Program-made: the position numbers and the translations under genes | Shown: positions 44,128 through 52,641 of the stretch, piece by piece | How the letters are laid out: the number at the start of each line of letters is the position of its first letter | Numbering within the stretch: the first letter of the stretch is position 1 | NCBI RefSeq assembly: GCF_000170915.1 | Contig: NZ_ABCT01000010.1 | Span: 56,091-120,090 of the forward strand | Origin: Limnobacter sp. MED105 | GTDB lineage: Bacteria > Pseudomonadota > Gammaproteobacteria > Burkholderiales > Burkholderiaceae_B | Direction of reading: 5' to 3' | Length of the DNA stretch: 64,000 nucleotides | Notes under the pieces: generated by a model | What the model was told of the DNA's origin: nothing | What the model saw: only the letters and a program-made list of their open reading frames with translations | The model's database searches: none

Positions 44128-45876
44128 ATGTCAGCATCAACCTTCGACGTGGTCATCAAGGGTGGACGGTATTTTGATGGCACAGGTGGCCCTTCGGCCA
44201 TTCGACACATCGGTATCAAAGACGGCCGTATCGCCGCAGTCAGCGAAACAGCGCTTCAATTCGAGGGCAACCCGCGAATTATTGATGCGACCGGCCATTG
44301 GGTCACCCCCGGTTTTCTGGACACCCACACCCACTACGACGCCGAAATGATCGTGGCCCCCAGCCTGTCTGAATCGGTTCGTCATGGCGTAACCACAGTA
44401 CTGGTGGGCAGTTGCTCACTCAGCATGATTTGCAGCGAAGCCGAAGATGCTTCGGACATTTTCACGCGCGTGGAAACCGTGCCCCGTGAAAAAGTGCTCC
44501 CGATTCTTCAAGAGAAAAAAACCTGGAGCACGCCGCGCCAGTGGGTTGAGTTTGTGCAAAAACAACCGCTGGGCCCGAACCTGATTTCATTTTTGGGCCA
44601 CAGCGATTTGCGCGTGGGCACCATGGGTTTGCTGGACTCAACCGACCGCAAAATCAAGCCCACAGAAGCCCAAATGCAGAAAATGGAAGCCACGTTGACC
44701 GAAGCGCTGGACGCTGGTTTCCTGGGCCTTTCAACCATGTGCCTGAAATGGGACAAAATAGACGGCGACCGCGCCTGGTCAAAAAGCCTGCCCAGCACCT
44801 ATGCCCGCTGGAGCGAGCTTCGCCGCTTGAACAAGATTTTGCGCAAGTACCGCCGCGTGCACCAGGGCGCACCGAACGCAGCCAACCCGCTGCAAATTTT
44901 CGAGTATCTGATTGAAACACTGGGCTGGATTCGCAAACCCCTGAAAACCACGCTGATTGCGCTCATCGACTTGAAAGGCAACAAAACCGTTCGGCCCATG
45001 GCGCAAATTTCAAGCAAGGTGGTGAATTGGCTAGGCGGTGCATTCCGCTGGCAGTTGCTGCCCACGCCGTTCACGGTGTATGCAGATGGCATTGATGTGG
45101 TGTTTTTTGAAGAATTTGGTGCCGGCGAAATGGCACTGGATTTGCGCACGCAAATTGAACGCAACAGCCTGCTTCAAAACGAAGATTACCGCCGCCAGTT
45201 CCGCAAGTTTTATGGCCAGAAACTCAGCCCGCGTGTTTGGCAGCGTGATTTCGGTGATGCCATTATTCTGGAATGCCCCGATGCCAATTTGGTGGGCAAA
45301 AACTTTGATGAAGTGGCCCGCGCACGCAAAGTGCATGTGGTCGATTTGTTTCTGGACCTGGTGGTGCAGTTTGGGCGCCAGTTGCGCTGGTACACCACCG
45401 TGGGCAATCACAAGCGCGAGGTAATTCGCGAACTGGTGCAAGACAAAAATACACTGATCACTTTCAGCGACGCAGGCGCGCACATTCGCAACATGGCGTT
45501 CTACAACCTGCCCTTGCGCTTTCTGAAACTGATCCAGGAAACCATCGACGAGCACCAACCCATCATGAGCATGGAACATGCAGTGTGGCGCTTAACCGGC
45601 GAGCAGGCCGACTGGCTCGGCATTGAAGCCGGCAAGATTCGCGTGGGTGACCGAGCTGATGTGGTGGTGCTGAACCCGGATGCGCTGAATCAGAACCTTG
45701 AGCAGGTGAGCTGGGGCGAGATGGAGAATTTTGGCTTGCAACGATTGGTGAACAGAAACCCGGGCGTTGTAAAACATGTGCTGATTAATGGCAAGATAGC
45801 AGTTGAGAACGAGGCCGTAGTGCCCGAACTCGGCAAAGAAATGGGCTTTGGGCAATTTTTGCCTGCAAGAACCTGA
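44128..45876 (+). CDS. D-aminoacylase-like amidohydrolase
   Basis: The ATG at 44128 has a GGAG site; a TTG 12 bases earlier is unlikely. The 582-residue cytoplasmic enzyme starts with the N-acyl-D-amino acid deacylase pattern (VVIKGGRYFDGTGGPSAIRH), then the metal motif GFLDTHTHYDAEM, FLGHSDLR and FSDAGAHIRNM, with the C-terminal VGDRADVVVLNPD beta-sandwich. Members cleave amide or cyclic amide bonds using one or two metal ions. The real substrate is unknown. It follows the MBL gene after 64 bp and precedes a VOC gene. Confidence 0.85.
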   Translation: MSASTFDVVIKGGRYFDGTGGPSAIRHIGIKDGRIAAVSETALQFEGNPRIIDATGHWVTPGFLDTHTHYDAEMIVAPSLSESVRHGVTTVLVGSCSLSMICSEAEDASDIFTRVETVPREKVLPILQEKKTWSTPRQWVEFVQKQPLGPNLISFLGHSDLRVGTMGLLDSTDRKIKPTEAQMQKMEATLTEALDAGFLGLSTMCLKWDKIDGDRAWSKSLPSTYARWSELRRLNKILRKYRRVHQGAPNAANPLQIFEYLIETLGWIRKPLKTTLIALIDLKGNKTVRPMAQISSKVVNWLGGAFRWQLLPTPFTVYADGIDVVFFEEFGAGEMALDLRTQIERNSLLQNEDYRRQFRKFYGQKLSPRVWQRDFGDAIILECPDANLVGKNFDEVARARKVHVVDLFLDLVVQFGRQLRWYTTVGNHKREVIRELVQDKNTLITFSDAGAHIRNMAFYNLPLRFLKLIQETIDEHQPIMSMEHAVWRLTGEQADWLGIEAGKIRVGDRADVVVLNPDALNQNLEQVSWGEMENFGLQRLVNRNPGVVKHVLINGKIAVENEAVVPELGKEMGFGQFLPART

Positions 45877-45913
45877 ACAAAGTAAAAAACCAAACAATCC
45901 ACGGAGAAGTACG

Positions 45914-46282
45914 ATGATTGGATATGTAACACTCGGCACCAATGACCTGCCAAAAAGCGGTGAATATTTTGACAAGCTGCTGGCACCCTTAGGCGCCAAG
46001 CGCGTGCTGGATTTGCCGCACGGCATTTTCTGGGGCACCAGCCTGGCCGAGCCATTCTTGGGCATCATGAAACCTGCCAACGGCCAAGCTGCCAGTGTAG
46101 GCAACGGCACCATGGTTGCGATTGCTGCCAAAGACCGCGCACAGGTCGACGCTTTCTATGCCCATTGCAAAGAGCACGGCTGCACCTGTGAAGGCGCACC
46201 CGGCGAACGCATGCCCGGCTTTTACGCGGCCTACTTCCGCACACCGGAAGGCCACAAGATGAACATTTTCAAAATGGGCTAA
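45914..46282 (+). CDS. VOC-family protein (glyoxalase/dioxygenase fold)
   Basis: The ATG at 45914 has a CGGAGAAG site. The 122-residue protein starts MIGYVTLGTNDLPKSGEYFD and ends YFRTPEGHKMNIFKM, the beta-alpha-beta-beta-beta pattern of a single VOC module, so it probably dimerises. The family includes glyoxalases, fosfomycin resistance and dioxygenases; a metal site is likely but the reaction cannot be told. It lies between the amidohydrolase (37 bp) and the decarboxylase-like gene (3 bp), suggesting the same pathway. Confidence 0.85.
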   Translation: MIGYVTLGTNDLPKSGEYFDKLLAPLGAKRVLDLPHGIFWGTSLAEPFLGIMKPANGQAASVGNGTMVAIAAKDRAQVDAFYAHCKEHGCTCEGAPGERMPGFYAAYFRTPEGHKMNIFKMG

Positions 46283-46285
46283 AGC

Positions 46286-46984
46286 TTGAATTCAGTTGAT
46301 TCAATCATTGACGAGTTTGCAGGCCTTGAAGAAGTACCTGCACCCTGGACCTTGACCGGCAAAGGATTGATTGTGCTCATGCGCAGCAAGGCTGAAAAGC
46401 TGATTGCTGACAAACGCATTCCGCTGGACATTCGCGACACGCTGAAAACACCTTTGAGTGTGTTGATGTTCGTGGATTACACCCATTCCAACGTCGGGCC
46501 CTACAAGGAATTGCTCTACATTCCAGGCACCGCACAGTTCAGTGAAAAGCTTGGCAACAAACGCCTGCCAACCATCAGCAATATTGTGGTGAGCAGCGCG
46601 AGCAGCGTTAAAAATGGTCGAATCAATTGGGGCATTCCGAAAAACCTGTGCAGCATCGATGTTGCACAGGGTCCGGAGGGGGTGCAGGAAATCAACCTGC
46701 ACCACGACGGTATTGCCCAGTTTGAACTGGCCTACCGCGGCAAGGGTTTTTCCTTCCCAATTCACACCAGCCTGGTGCCCGGTTTCATGAAAACCTTGGG
46801 TCAACGCTGGCAAGGTCAGGAGTTTTTATACAGCCCAAGCGCGAAAGGCAAGGCCCGGTTTGCCAATGTGCATGTGCTACAAAACCTGGGCGATGCCTTT
46901 CCGGATCTGGACATCAAGGATGTGGTCACTGCACTTGAAATCACCCAGTTTCAGATGACTTTTCCAGTGGCCCACATCGCTTGA
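46286..46984 (+). CDS. Acetoacetate decarboxylase-family protein
   Basis: A 232-residue protein with a TTG start and no strong ribosome binding site; translation may depend on the VOC stop three bases before. The core has VGPYKELLYIPG and RINWGIPKNLCSIDV, where the Lys of GIPK aligns with the Schiff-base lysine of acetoacetate decarboxylases. Family members also include hydratase/aldolase-like enzymes. It ends the run that begins at 36982, and its 3' end converges on the asparaginase gene. Confidence 0.75.
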   Translation: MNSVDSIIDEFAGLEEVPAPWTLTGKGLIVLMRSKAEKLIADKRIPLDIRDTLKTPLSVLMFVDYTHSNVGPYKELLYIPGTAQFSEKLGNKRLPTISNIVVSSASSVKNGRINWGIPKNLCSIDVAQGPEGVQEINLHHDGIAQFELAYRGKGFSFPIHTSLVPGFMKTLGQRWQGQEFLYSPSAKGKARFANVHVLQNLGDAFPDLDIKDVVTALEITQFQMTFPVAHIA

Positions 46985-46999
46985 ACTAACTGCTCAAAC

Positions 47000-48046
47000 T
47001 TATCGGTCAAACAAAGGCTGCAAGTCGGCCTTTTTGTTGATCCCCGATTGCAAAGCCAACATCAGCAAGATGCGTGCTTTTTGGGGTGACAAATCATCGG
47101 CCATGACAGCACCTGCATCGAACGTAGTTTTACCGCCACCCACAAAGCCATAGTTGGCCATCACCCGACCCTGGTGCACGCGCGTTGAAATGACCACAGG
47201 CACGTTTTTCGACAAGGCGTACTGCACTGCCTCAAACATGGGGATATTCATATTGCCCATACCCAAAGCCTGAACAACAATACCCTTCACGCCACGGTCA
47301 ACGGCATTGCGCAAAGCGGCGCCTGTTGCACCGCCATACATGGCAACAATTTCCACCTCAGGCATGGGGCCATCGACCAACTGGAATGTTTGGCGACGCA
47401 GCGGTGTCGTGGCATACATGACACGGTCCGGGTACACCTCACCAATCAATCCAAATGCACCGCTCTGGAAGGTTTCAACGTTCTGCGTATGGGTTTTGGT
47501 CACATAACGCGCAGCATTGATCTGGTTGTTCATGGCCAGCATCACGCCCTTGTTCCTGGACTGTTCATCCACCGCAATTCGCACGGCATTCAGCAGGTTA
47601 CGGGGGCCGTCAAAATCAGACGAAGAGGCGTTGCGCTGGGCACCAATCAACACCACGGGCTTTTCAGAACGCACAGTCAGGTCCAGCCAAAATGCGGTTT
47701 CTTCCAGCGTATCCGTGCCGTGGGAAACAATCACACCGGCCACTTCAGGACGAGCCAAAGCTGCATTCACTTCCTTGGTCAACTGCACCCAACGTGGCGG
47801 GTCCATGTAATCGGATGGCACATTCGACAAACTCTTGACCTGAATGTTGGCGTACTTGCCCACATCCGGCACCGTGGCCAACAAATCTTCACCTGAAATG
47901 GCTGGCACGGGCGCATTTTTCACCGGGTCAATTTTCATGGCAATGGTGCCGCCGGTGGCAATGAATTGCACCACGGGTTTGTCTTGTGCATGCACGGCAA
48001 AAGTAGTGGTCAGCAAGGCTGACGCAAGCAAGGCTTTTAATTTCAT
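47000..48046 (-). CDS. Periplasmic type II asparaginase
   Basis: A 348-residue protein with an AGGAG site and signal peptide (LKALLASALLTTTFAVHAQD). The asparaginase motifs are FIATGGTIA (catalytic Thr), VIVSHGTDTLEETAFWL (second Thr and Asp) and a Lys in TKTHTQNV. It hydrolyses asparagine, and possibly glutamine, to the acid plus ammonia in the periplasm. Its start is 221 bp from the divergent DUF1223 operon start. Confidence 0.9.
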   Translation of the reverse strand: MKLKALLASALLTTTFAVHAQDKPVVQFIATGGTIAMKIDPVKNAPVPAISGEDLLATVPDVGKYANIQVKSLSNVPSDYMDPPRWVQLTKEVNAALARPEVAGVIVSHGTDTLEETAFWLDLTVRSEKPVVLIGAQRNASSSDFDGPRNLLNAVRIAVDEQSRNKGVMLAMNNQINAARYVTKTHTQNVETFQSGAFGLIGEVYPDRVMYATTPLRRQTFQLVDGPMPEVEIVAMYGGATGAALRNAVDRGVKGIVVQALGMGNMNIPMFEAVQYALSKNVPVVISTRVHQGRVMANYGFVGGGKTTFDAGAVMADDLSPQKARILLMLALQSGINKKADLQPLFDR

Positions 48047-48204
48047 CCCAATCTCCTGTTTTTATGGAAGTCGCCCCGACACTTGGTTTTCGAGGCCATT
48101 TAACTCTAACAGGGCAAGTAAATTACCCGCGGGTCACTTAGTCAGAGTAGTCACAGGACTTGCCACACTTGTTAACCAACGCAGAATTTGATAAGCACTG
48201 CGAT

Positions 48205-48230
48205 GTAACCTTTCCGGGAAATCCGGCGAA
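48205..48230 (+). promoter_or_regulatory. Candidate ECF sigma-F-type promoter for DUF1223-msrB-msrA
   Basis: GTAACC (48205-48210) and CGAA (48227-48230) are separated by exactly 16 bp. This equals the promoter motif reported for the Caulobacter sigma-F ECF group, which as I recall controls oxidative-stress and metal-response genes including methionine sulfoxide reductase. It lies 38 bp before the DUF1223 start. Sequence match is direct; the sigma factor is not in this window. Confidence 0.65.
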
Positions 48231-48267
48231 TACCCTCCTGAACAAAACGCAGCATGCGGAGGGTTGT

Positions 48268-49077
48268 ATGACAAGTCGCTTGAACTTCATGGCAGGCACA
48301 GGTGCTTTGGCCCTCCTCGGCCTGGGCAGTTCACCTGCTTTGGCCCAGCAAGGCAGTTGCAATTGGACGAGCCCCGTTGAGCGCATGATCGTCGCCGAGC
48401 TTTACACGTCGGAAGGCTGTAGCAGCTGCCCACCTGCTGACCGTTGGCTAAGCAGCCAGCTGACCACACCGGAGCGGGCAAACAATATCCTGGCGCTTTC
48501 ATTTCATGTGGACTACTGGAATTACATCGGCTGGGAAGACCCCTACTCGAAAAAGCAATTCACCGAACGGCAATATGGCCACAAACGGGCTGGCAATGTC
48601 AGTCAAATTTACACACCGCAGTATGTGTTTTCCAACCGAGAGGTTCGTCGTTGGGGCCAGGCCGGGCTGATTCCTCAGCGACTGGCTGCCATGCAACAAG
48701 ACAAGGCACCCGTGGGCCTGCAAGTGTCGCTGGAACGAAAGGCCGCCAATCAGGTCGAAGTGAAAGTTAAAACCGAATGGCTGGATGAACGTTATTCTGG
48801 AGGGCGCGTGTTTGTTGCCTTCTATGAAGACAACTTGAGCCAACAGGTGAAGGCCGGAGAAAACCGGGGCGAATTATTGAAACACGACCGGGTGGTGCGG
48901 CATTTGAGTGAAGCGAAAAAAGTGTCACCCACCGCGAAGGTTCAGGTGTTCAAGCACACCCTGCCAGCCGACTGGAACCAAAACAATGTGGGGCTTGGCG
49001 TGATTGTTGAAAACAATGAATCCAATACCGTTCTTCAGGCATTGAATGCACCAAGGGCCCTAGGCCAGTGCAGTTGA
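48268..49077 (+). CDS. DUF1223 secreted thioredoxin-like protein
   Basis: The ATG at 48268 has a GGAGG site and gives 269 residues with a signal peptide (FMAGTGALALLGLGSSPALA). The mature part has ELYTSEGCSSCPPADRWL, a CxxC in a thioredoxin-like position that defines DUF1223, then FHVDYWNYIGWEDPY. The family is predicted to act in periplasmic disulfide or redox chemistry. It starts an operon with two exported methionine sulfoxide reductases, 37 bp ahead of msrB, so it may supply them with reductant; this is an inference. Confidence 0.85.
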   Translation: MTSRLNFMAGTGALALLGLGSSPALAQQGSCNWTSPVERMIVAELYTSEGCSSCPPADRWLSSQLTTPERANNILALSFHVDYWNYIGWEDPYSKKQFTERQYGHKRAGNVSQIYTPQYVFSNREVRRWGQAGLIPQRLAAMQQDKAPVGLQVSLERKAANQVEVKVKTEWLDERYSGGRVFVAFYEDNLSQQVKAGENRGELLKHDRVVRHLSEAKKVSPTAKVQVFKHTLPADWNQNNVGLGVIVENNESNTVLQALNAPRALGQCS

Positions 49078-49114
49078 ATATTGATTGAGTGATTTAAAAG
49101 AAGGAAATACCACC

Positions 49115-49618
49115 ATGCAACGTCGTACAGTCATCGCAGGTTTGGCCGCCATCGGCGCAGGTCTGTTTTTCACAAAACCCATGAGTTCAATTGCCAGCAT
49201 GAACAAGCTGAATAAATCTGAAGCCGAATGGCTGAAAATCATCAAGAAAGACCAGTACAACGTGCTGTTCAAAGAGGCCACCGAGCGCCCGTTCTCCAGC
49301 CCCTTGAATGACGAGAAACGCAAGGGCACCTATGTGTGTGCAGCCTGTAACCTGCCGCTGTTCCCTTCCCAATACAAATACGACAGTGGCACTGGTTGGC
49401 CCAGTTTTTTTGATGCCAACAAAGGCGCACTGAATACCAAAACCGATTACAAACTGATTTTGCCGCGCACGGAATACCACTGCAGCAATTGTGGCGGCCA
49501 CCAAGGCCATGTGTTCGACGACGGCCCTGCCCCAACCGGCAAACGCTATTGCAACAACGGCCTGGCGCTGGCGTTCGTTCCCGAAGGTCAAACATTACCT
49601 GCAGTGCGCAAGGCGTAA
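49115..49618 (+). CDS. msrB: Peptide-methionine (R)-S-oxide reductase MsrB, exported
   Basis: The ATG at 49115 has an AAGGAAAT site and gives 167 residues with a Tat-like signal (QRRTVIAGLAAIGAGLFF). The domain shows the zinc CxxC pairs in CAAC and CSNC, YDSGTGWPSFF, HQGHVFDDGP and the catalytic Cys in RYCNNGLALAF. It repairs the R-epimer of methionine sulfoxide in periplasmic proteins. Together with the msrA just downstream (4-bp gap) it covers both epimers. Confidence 0.9.
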   Translation: MQRRTVIAGLAAIGAGLFFTKPMSSIASMNKLNKSEAEWLKIIKKDQYNVLFKEATERPFSSPLNDEKRKGTYVCAACNLPLFPSQYKYDSGTGWPSFFDANKGALNTKTDYKLILPRTEYHCSNCGGHQGHVFDDGPAPTGKRYCNNGLALAFVPEGQTLPAVRKA

Positions 49619-49622
49619 AAAA

Positions 49623-50225
49623 ATGACATACATGAAACTCAAAACAACCTTGGCCGTAGCCTTGGGCTTGCTTGCTGCAACAGGCGCACAAGCTGAAACA
49701 AAAACTGCGGTGTTTGGCGGCGGCTGCTTTTGGTGCACCGAAGCTGACTTTGACAAAGTGCCTGGCGTGTTGAAAACAATTTCAGGCTACGCAGGCGGGC
49801 AGTACAAAGACCCGGATTACAAGGTGGTGAGTGCAGGCCGTACAGATCACACCGAGGTGGTTGAAGTGACTTACGACGACACGAAAGTCAGCTACAGCCA
49901 ATTGGTGGAATACTTCTGGAAAACAATCGACCCGACCGTGAAGAACCGCCAGTTCTGCGACGCAGGCACGCAATACCGAAGCGGGTTTTACTACCTGAAC
50001 GAGGAACAAAAGAAAATTGCGGAAGCCAGCAAAGCCAAACTGCAAGCCAGTGGGAAATTCAGAACCATTTACACCGAAGTGGCGCCCGTGGTGAAGTTTT
50101 ACCCGGCCGAGGAATACCACCAGGATTACTACACGAAGAATCCGATTCGCTACGGTTACTATCGCAATGGCTGTGGGCGGGACAAACGCCTTGAGGAATT
50201 GTGGGGCCCCAAGACGGGTCGCTAA
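49623..50225 (+). CDS. msrA: Peptide-methionine (S)-S-oxide reductase MsrA, exported
   Basis: The ATG at 49623, five bases after the msrB stop, gives about 200 residues; the longer frame runs inside msrB. The signal peptide (TLAVALGLLAATGAQAE) is followed by the catalytic motif FGGGCFWCTE and GYAGGQYKDPDY, then YHQDYY and the C-terminal Cys in NGCGRDKR. It reduces the S-epimer of methionine sulfoxide. As a periplasmic MsrA it is coexpressed with DUF1223 and MsrB under the ECF-type promoter. It converges on the histidine kinase gene. Confidence 0.9.
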   Translation: MTYMKLKTTLAVALGLLAATGAQAETKTAVFGGGCFWCTEADFDKVPGVLKTISGYAGGQYKDPDYKVVSAGRTDHTEVVEVTYDDTKVSYSQLVEYFWKTIDPTVKNRQFCDAGTQYRSGFYYLNEEQKKIAEASKAKLQASGKFRTIYTEVAPVVKFYPAEEYHQDYYTKNPIRYGYYRNGCGRDKRLEELWGPKTGR

Positions 50226-50235
50226 TTGCTATCCG

Positions 50236-51657
50236 TTAACGCATTTCTGGCAGAGAGAAATGGAAAGTGCTGCCCACACCCACCTGACTCTCTAGCCAAA
50301 CCTCGCCACGCATCAACTCCACCAATCTTCGGGTAATGGTCAGCCCCAGACCCGTGCCCCCGAAGTTTCGGGTAATCGACGAATCAGCCTGTTCAAACGG
50401 TTTGAATATTGAGCTGACCTTCTCAAACGGCACACCGATACCGGTGTCGCGAATCGAGCATTTCAGCAATTGAATGCCCTGCAGGTCTTTGCCTGCCTGC
50501 ACGTGTAGGTACACGCCACCGCGCTCTGTGAATTTGATCGCATTGCCCACCATGTTGTTGATGATTTGCAAAAGGCGTACCGGGTCGCCTACAAATTCTT
50601 TTGGGAACCCCTCCGAGAAAGTGCATTGCAACTCCAGGCATTTGGATTTGGCCCGTGGAATCATGGGGCCAAGTGCCTGCTCGAATATTCGTTTCGGATC
50701 GAACACCACAGTGTCGATGGTCATCATGCCTGCTTCAATTTTCGAGAAGTCCAGAATTTCGTTCACGATCAGCAACAAGGTGTTGGCTGAGTCGTTTGCA
50801 ACCTGTAAAAACTCTCGTTGAACCTTGGTCAGTTTGGTTTCCAGGGCAAGCTCAGTCATACCGATAATGCCATTTAGGGGAGTTCGAATTTCATGACTCA
50901 TATTGGCCAGAAATTCGCTTTTTGCGCGATTAGCGCTTTCCGCGACTTCTTTGGCTCTGGACTCACCGTCCAGGTGTTCTGTGGTCCGCTTCAATTTCTC
51001 GAAAGCGGGTCGAAACTCGGTCGGTAAATTTTCAATCAATAATTCAGATTCATCGCCCTCTACACAGGACGGCGCTGCGTCAAATGTTTCCACACGTTCA
51101 AGCGCCCCCAGCCAGCGTTTCAATGGAAACCAGATAATCAGCATGCCACCAACCAAACCGCCTACGGCGCTGAGCATGGCCACACGAATCAAACCCCAAA
51201 AACCTTCGGCAATCGCATCGACCGCAAAGGTGAAGCGCAACACGCCGTAGTCCAAACCACCGGCGTTGATGGCCCGGTTTACATCGTAAAGTTGCTCGGC
51301 TACTTTATTTCGCAACCAGGTCGGGGCTGTACTTTTTGAAATGCCAGAGTTCTCGCTTCGAATCATTCCTCCAGACAAATCGATGAATTTGGCAGAGGAA
51401 AAACGGGAACCTGCGATTGCCTTGTTCAAAGTGCGCTGAATAGTATCGTAATCGCCGATCACCGCACTGTCTGACACGGTTTGAGCAACCACTTCAATCA
51501 TCATGTTGGCCGAGTCTTGCGCTTCCTCCAATGTACTGTGGTACTGAAAACGAGAAAATGCCACAAAGCTGATGGAAACGAACAAGAGCAAAGCCACCGT
51601 GTACAACAAGAACACGCGACCAATCAGGGACGACGGCAACAAACGAATTGGCATCAT
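50236..51657 (-). CDS. Sensor histidine kinase with periplasmic sensing domain
   Basis: The start at 51657 ([13 protein letters not shown]) follows the PhnD-like gene by 19 bp; earlier in-frame starts would overlap that gene. The protein has about 473 residues with a first membrane helix near 15-35, a periplasmic domain of about 130 residues, and a second helix ([17 protein letters not shown]). After it come a kinase dimerisation region with [10 protein letters not shown] (H-box), and ATPase boxes [18 protein letters not shown] and GGTGLGLTI. No receiver domain follows. Its likely input is the PhnD-like protein encoded just upstream; no response regulator lies in the window. Confidence 0.85.
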   Translation of the reverse strand: MMPIRLLPSSLIGRVFLLYTVALLLFVSISFVAFSRFQYHSTLEEAQDSANMMIEVVAQTVSDSAVIGDYDTIQRTLNKAIAGSRFSSAKFIDLSGGMIRSENSGISKSTAPTWLRNKVAEQLYDVNRAINAGGLDYGVLRFTFAVDAIAEGFWGLIRVAMLSAVGGLVGGMLIIWFPLKRWLGALERVETFDAAPSCVEGDESELLIENLPTEFRPAFEKLKRTTEHLDGESRAKEVAESANRAKSEFLANMSHEIRTPLNGIIGMTELALETKLTKVQREFLQVANDSANTLLLIVNEILDFSKIEAGMMTIDTVVFDPKRIFEQALGPMIPRAKSKCLELQCTFSEGFPKEFVGDPVRLLQIINNMVGNAIKFTERGGVYLHVQAGKDLQGIQLLKCSIRDTGIGVPFEKVSSIFKPFEQADSSITRNFGGTGLGLTITRRLVELMRGEVWLESQVGVGSTFHFSLPEMR

Positions 51658-51676
51658 GGCAATAAACAGACTGGCA

Positions 51677-52525
51677 TTAACGTACCGCCATGGGCGCTGT
51701 GGCATAAAAACGGCGATAACTCTCGTAATCTTTGTCAGTGGCCTGCAAGAAGTGGCTGTTCGCATCCATGCCCACCGACTCGGAGGCCTGCTTCAGAATC
51801 AATGCACCGGCTTTGCTTTTGTGCATCATGATAAAAGCGTTGGCGACAGCGCGTACATCCTTGGTGCTTACCTTGCTGGAGGCCATCAAGGCCAGATCCA
51901 GGTAGGACTCGGAAGTCCAAAGCACCCTGAACTTGATGCCCTGCTTCTCTGTGAAACCGTCGATCAACGCTGAATTACTACCCACCGCTTTTGCTTTGCC
52001 TGCCAACAACTGAGCAAATGCAGCATTCTGATTTCCCGCAAATACCGCGTTTACGTCAACACCTCGATTCAACAATTCAGCCTGTGGCACTCGGTAGCCC
52101 ACAAATGCCTCGGGACCAGCAAAGACCATATCCTCTTTGTTCAGTTCTTCAAGTGTGCGAATCGGAGAGTTATCCAGCACCGCAATTTGTCCTTGCAAAG
52201 CTGGCCCAGTCCGTCGCCCGAACACCTTCCAACCCAACTTGTCACGTTCTGGGCTGAACAGGTGATTGGAAAATACGAACTCGACTTCCTGTGCCAACAC
52301 ATAAGCTGTGGTATCGGCAGAAGTTCTGCCGATTTTCAGTTCGAGCTGAACACCACTTTGCTGGCTGATGTACTGAATAATCGGATTCCAGTAAGCCGCT
52401 GTTTTGGGAATATCCCATTGGTTCACTGGCGAAAACCGGTAGACCACTTGCTGTGCTTGCGCCTGCTGGGGCTGAGCCAGCATTCCGGTCATCACCAAAC
52501 ACACAGAGAAAAACATACGCAACAT
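51677..52525 (-). CDS. PhnD-like periplasmic phosphate/phosphonate-binding protein
   Basis: A 282-residue protein with signal peptide ([20 protein letters not shown]). Motifs match the PhnD/type 2 periplasmic-binding family: [46 protein letters not shown] [11 protein letters not shown] and [14 protein letters not shown]. No ABC permease or ATPase gene lies next to it, so its role is probably ligand sensing with the histidine kinase gene 19 bp downstream rather than transport. The ligand could be phosphite, phosphonate or another oxyanion. Confidence 0.8.
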   Translation of the reverse strand: MLRMFFSVCLVMTGMLAQPQQAQAQQVVYRFSPVNQWDIPKTAAYWNPIIQYISQQSGVQLELKIGRTSADTTAYVLAQEVEFVFSNHLFSPERDKLGWKVFGRRTGPALQGQIAVLDNSPIRTLEELNKEDMVFAGPEAFVGYRVPQAELLNRGVDVNAVFAGNQNAAFAQLLAGKAKAVGSNSALIDGFTEKQGIKFRVLWTSESYLDLALMASSKVSTKDVRAVANAFIMMHKSKAGALILKQASESVGMDANSHFLQATDKDYESYRRFYATAPMAVR

Positions 52526-52641
52526 GCTTGAACCGCCCTATCTTGAATATTCAAGGGCAAGGATAAAGCAATGACAGAAAAGTTAAACCATTAAATAGTC
52601 TATATTTTACAATTTAACTTTCCTTATACCTTCTGTCGCAC

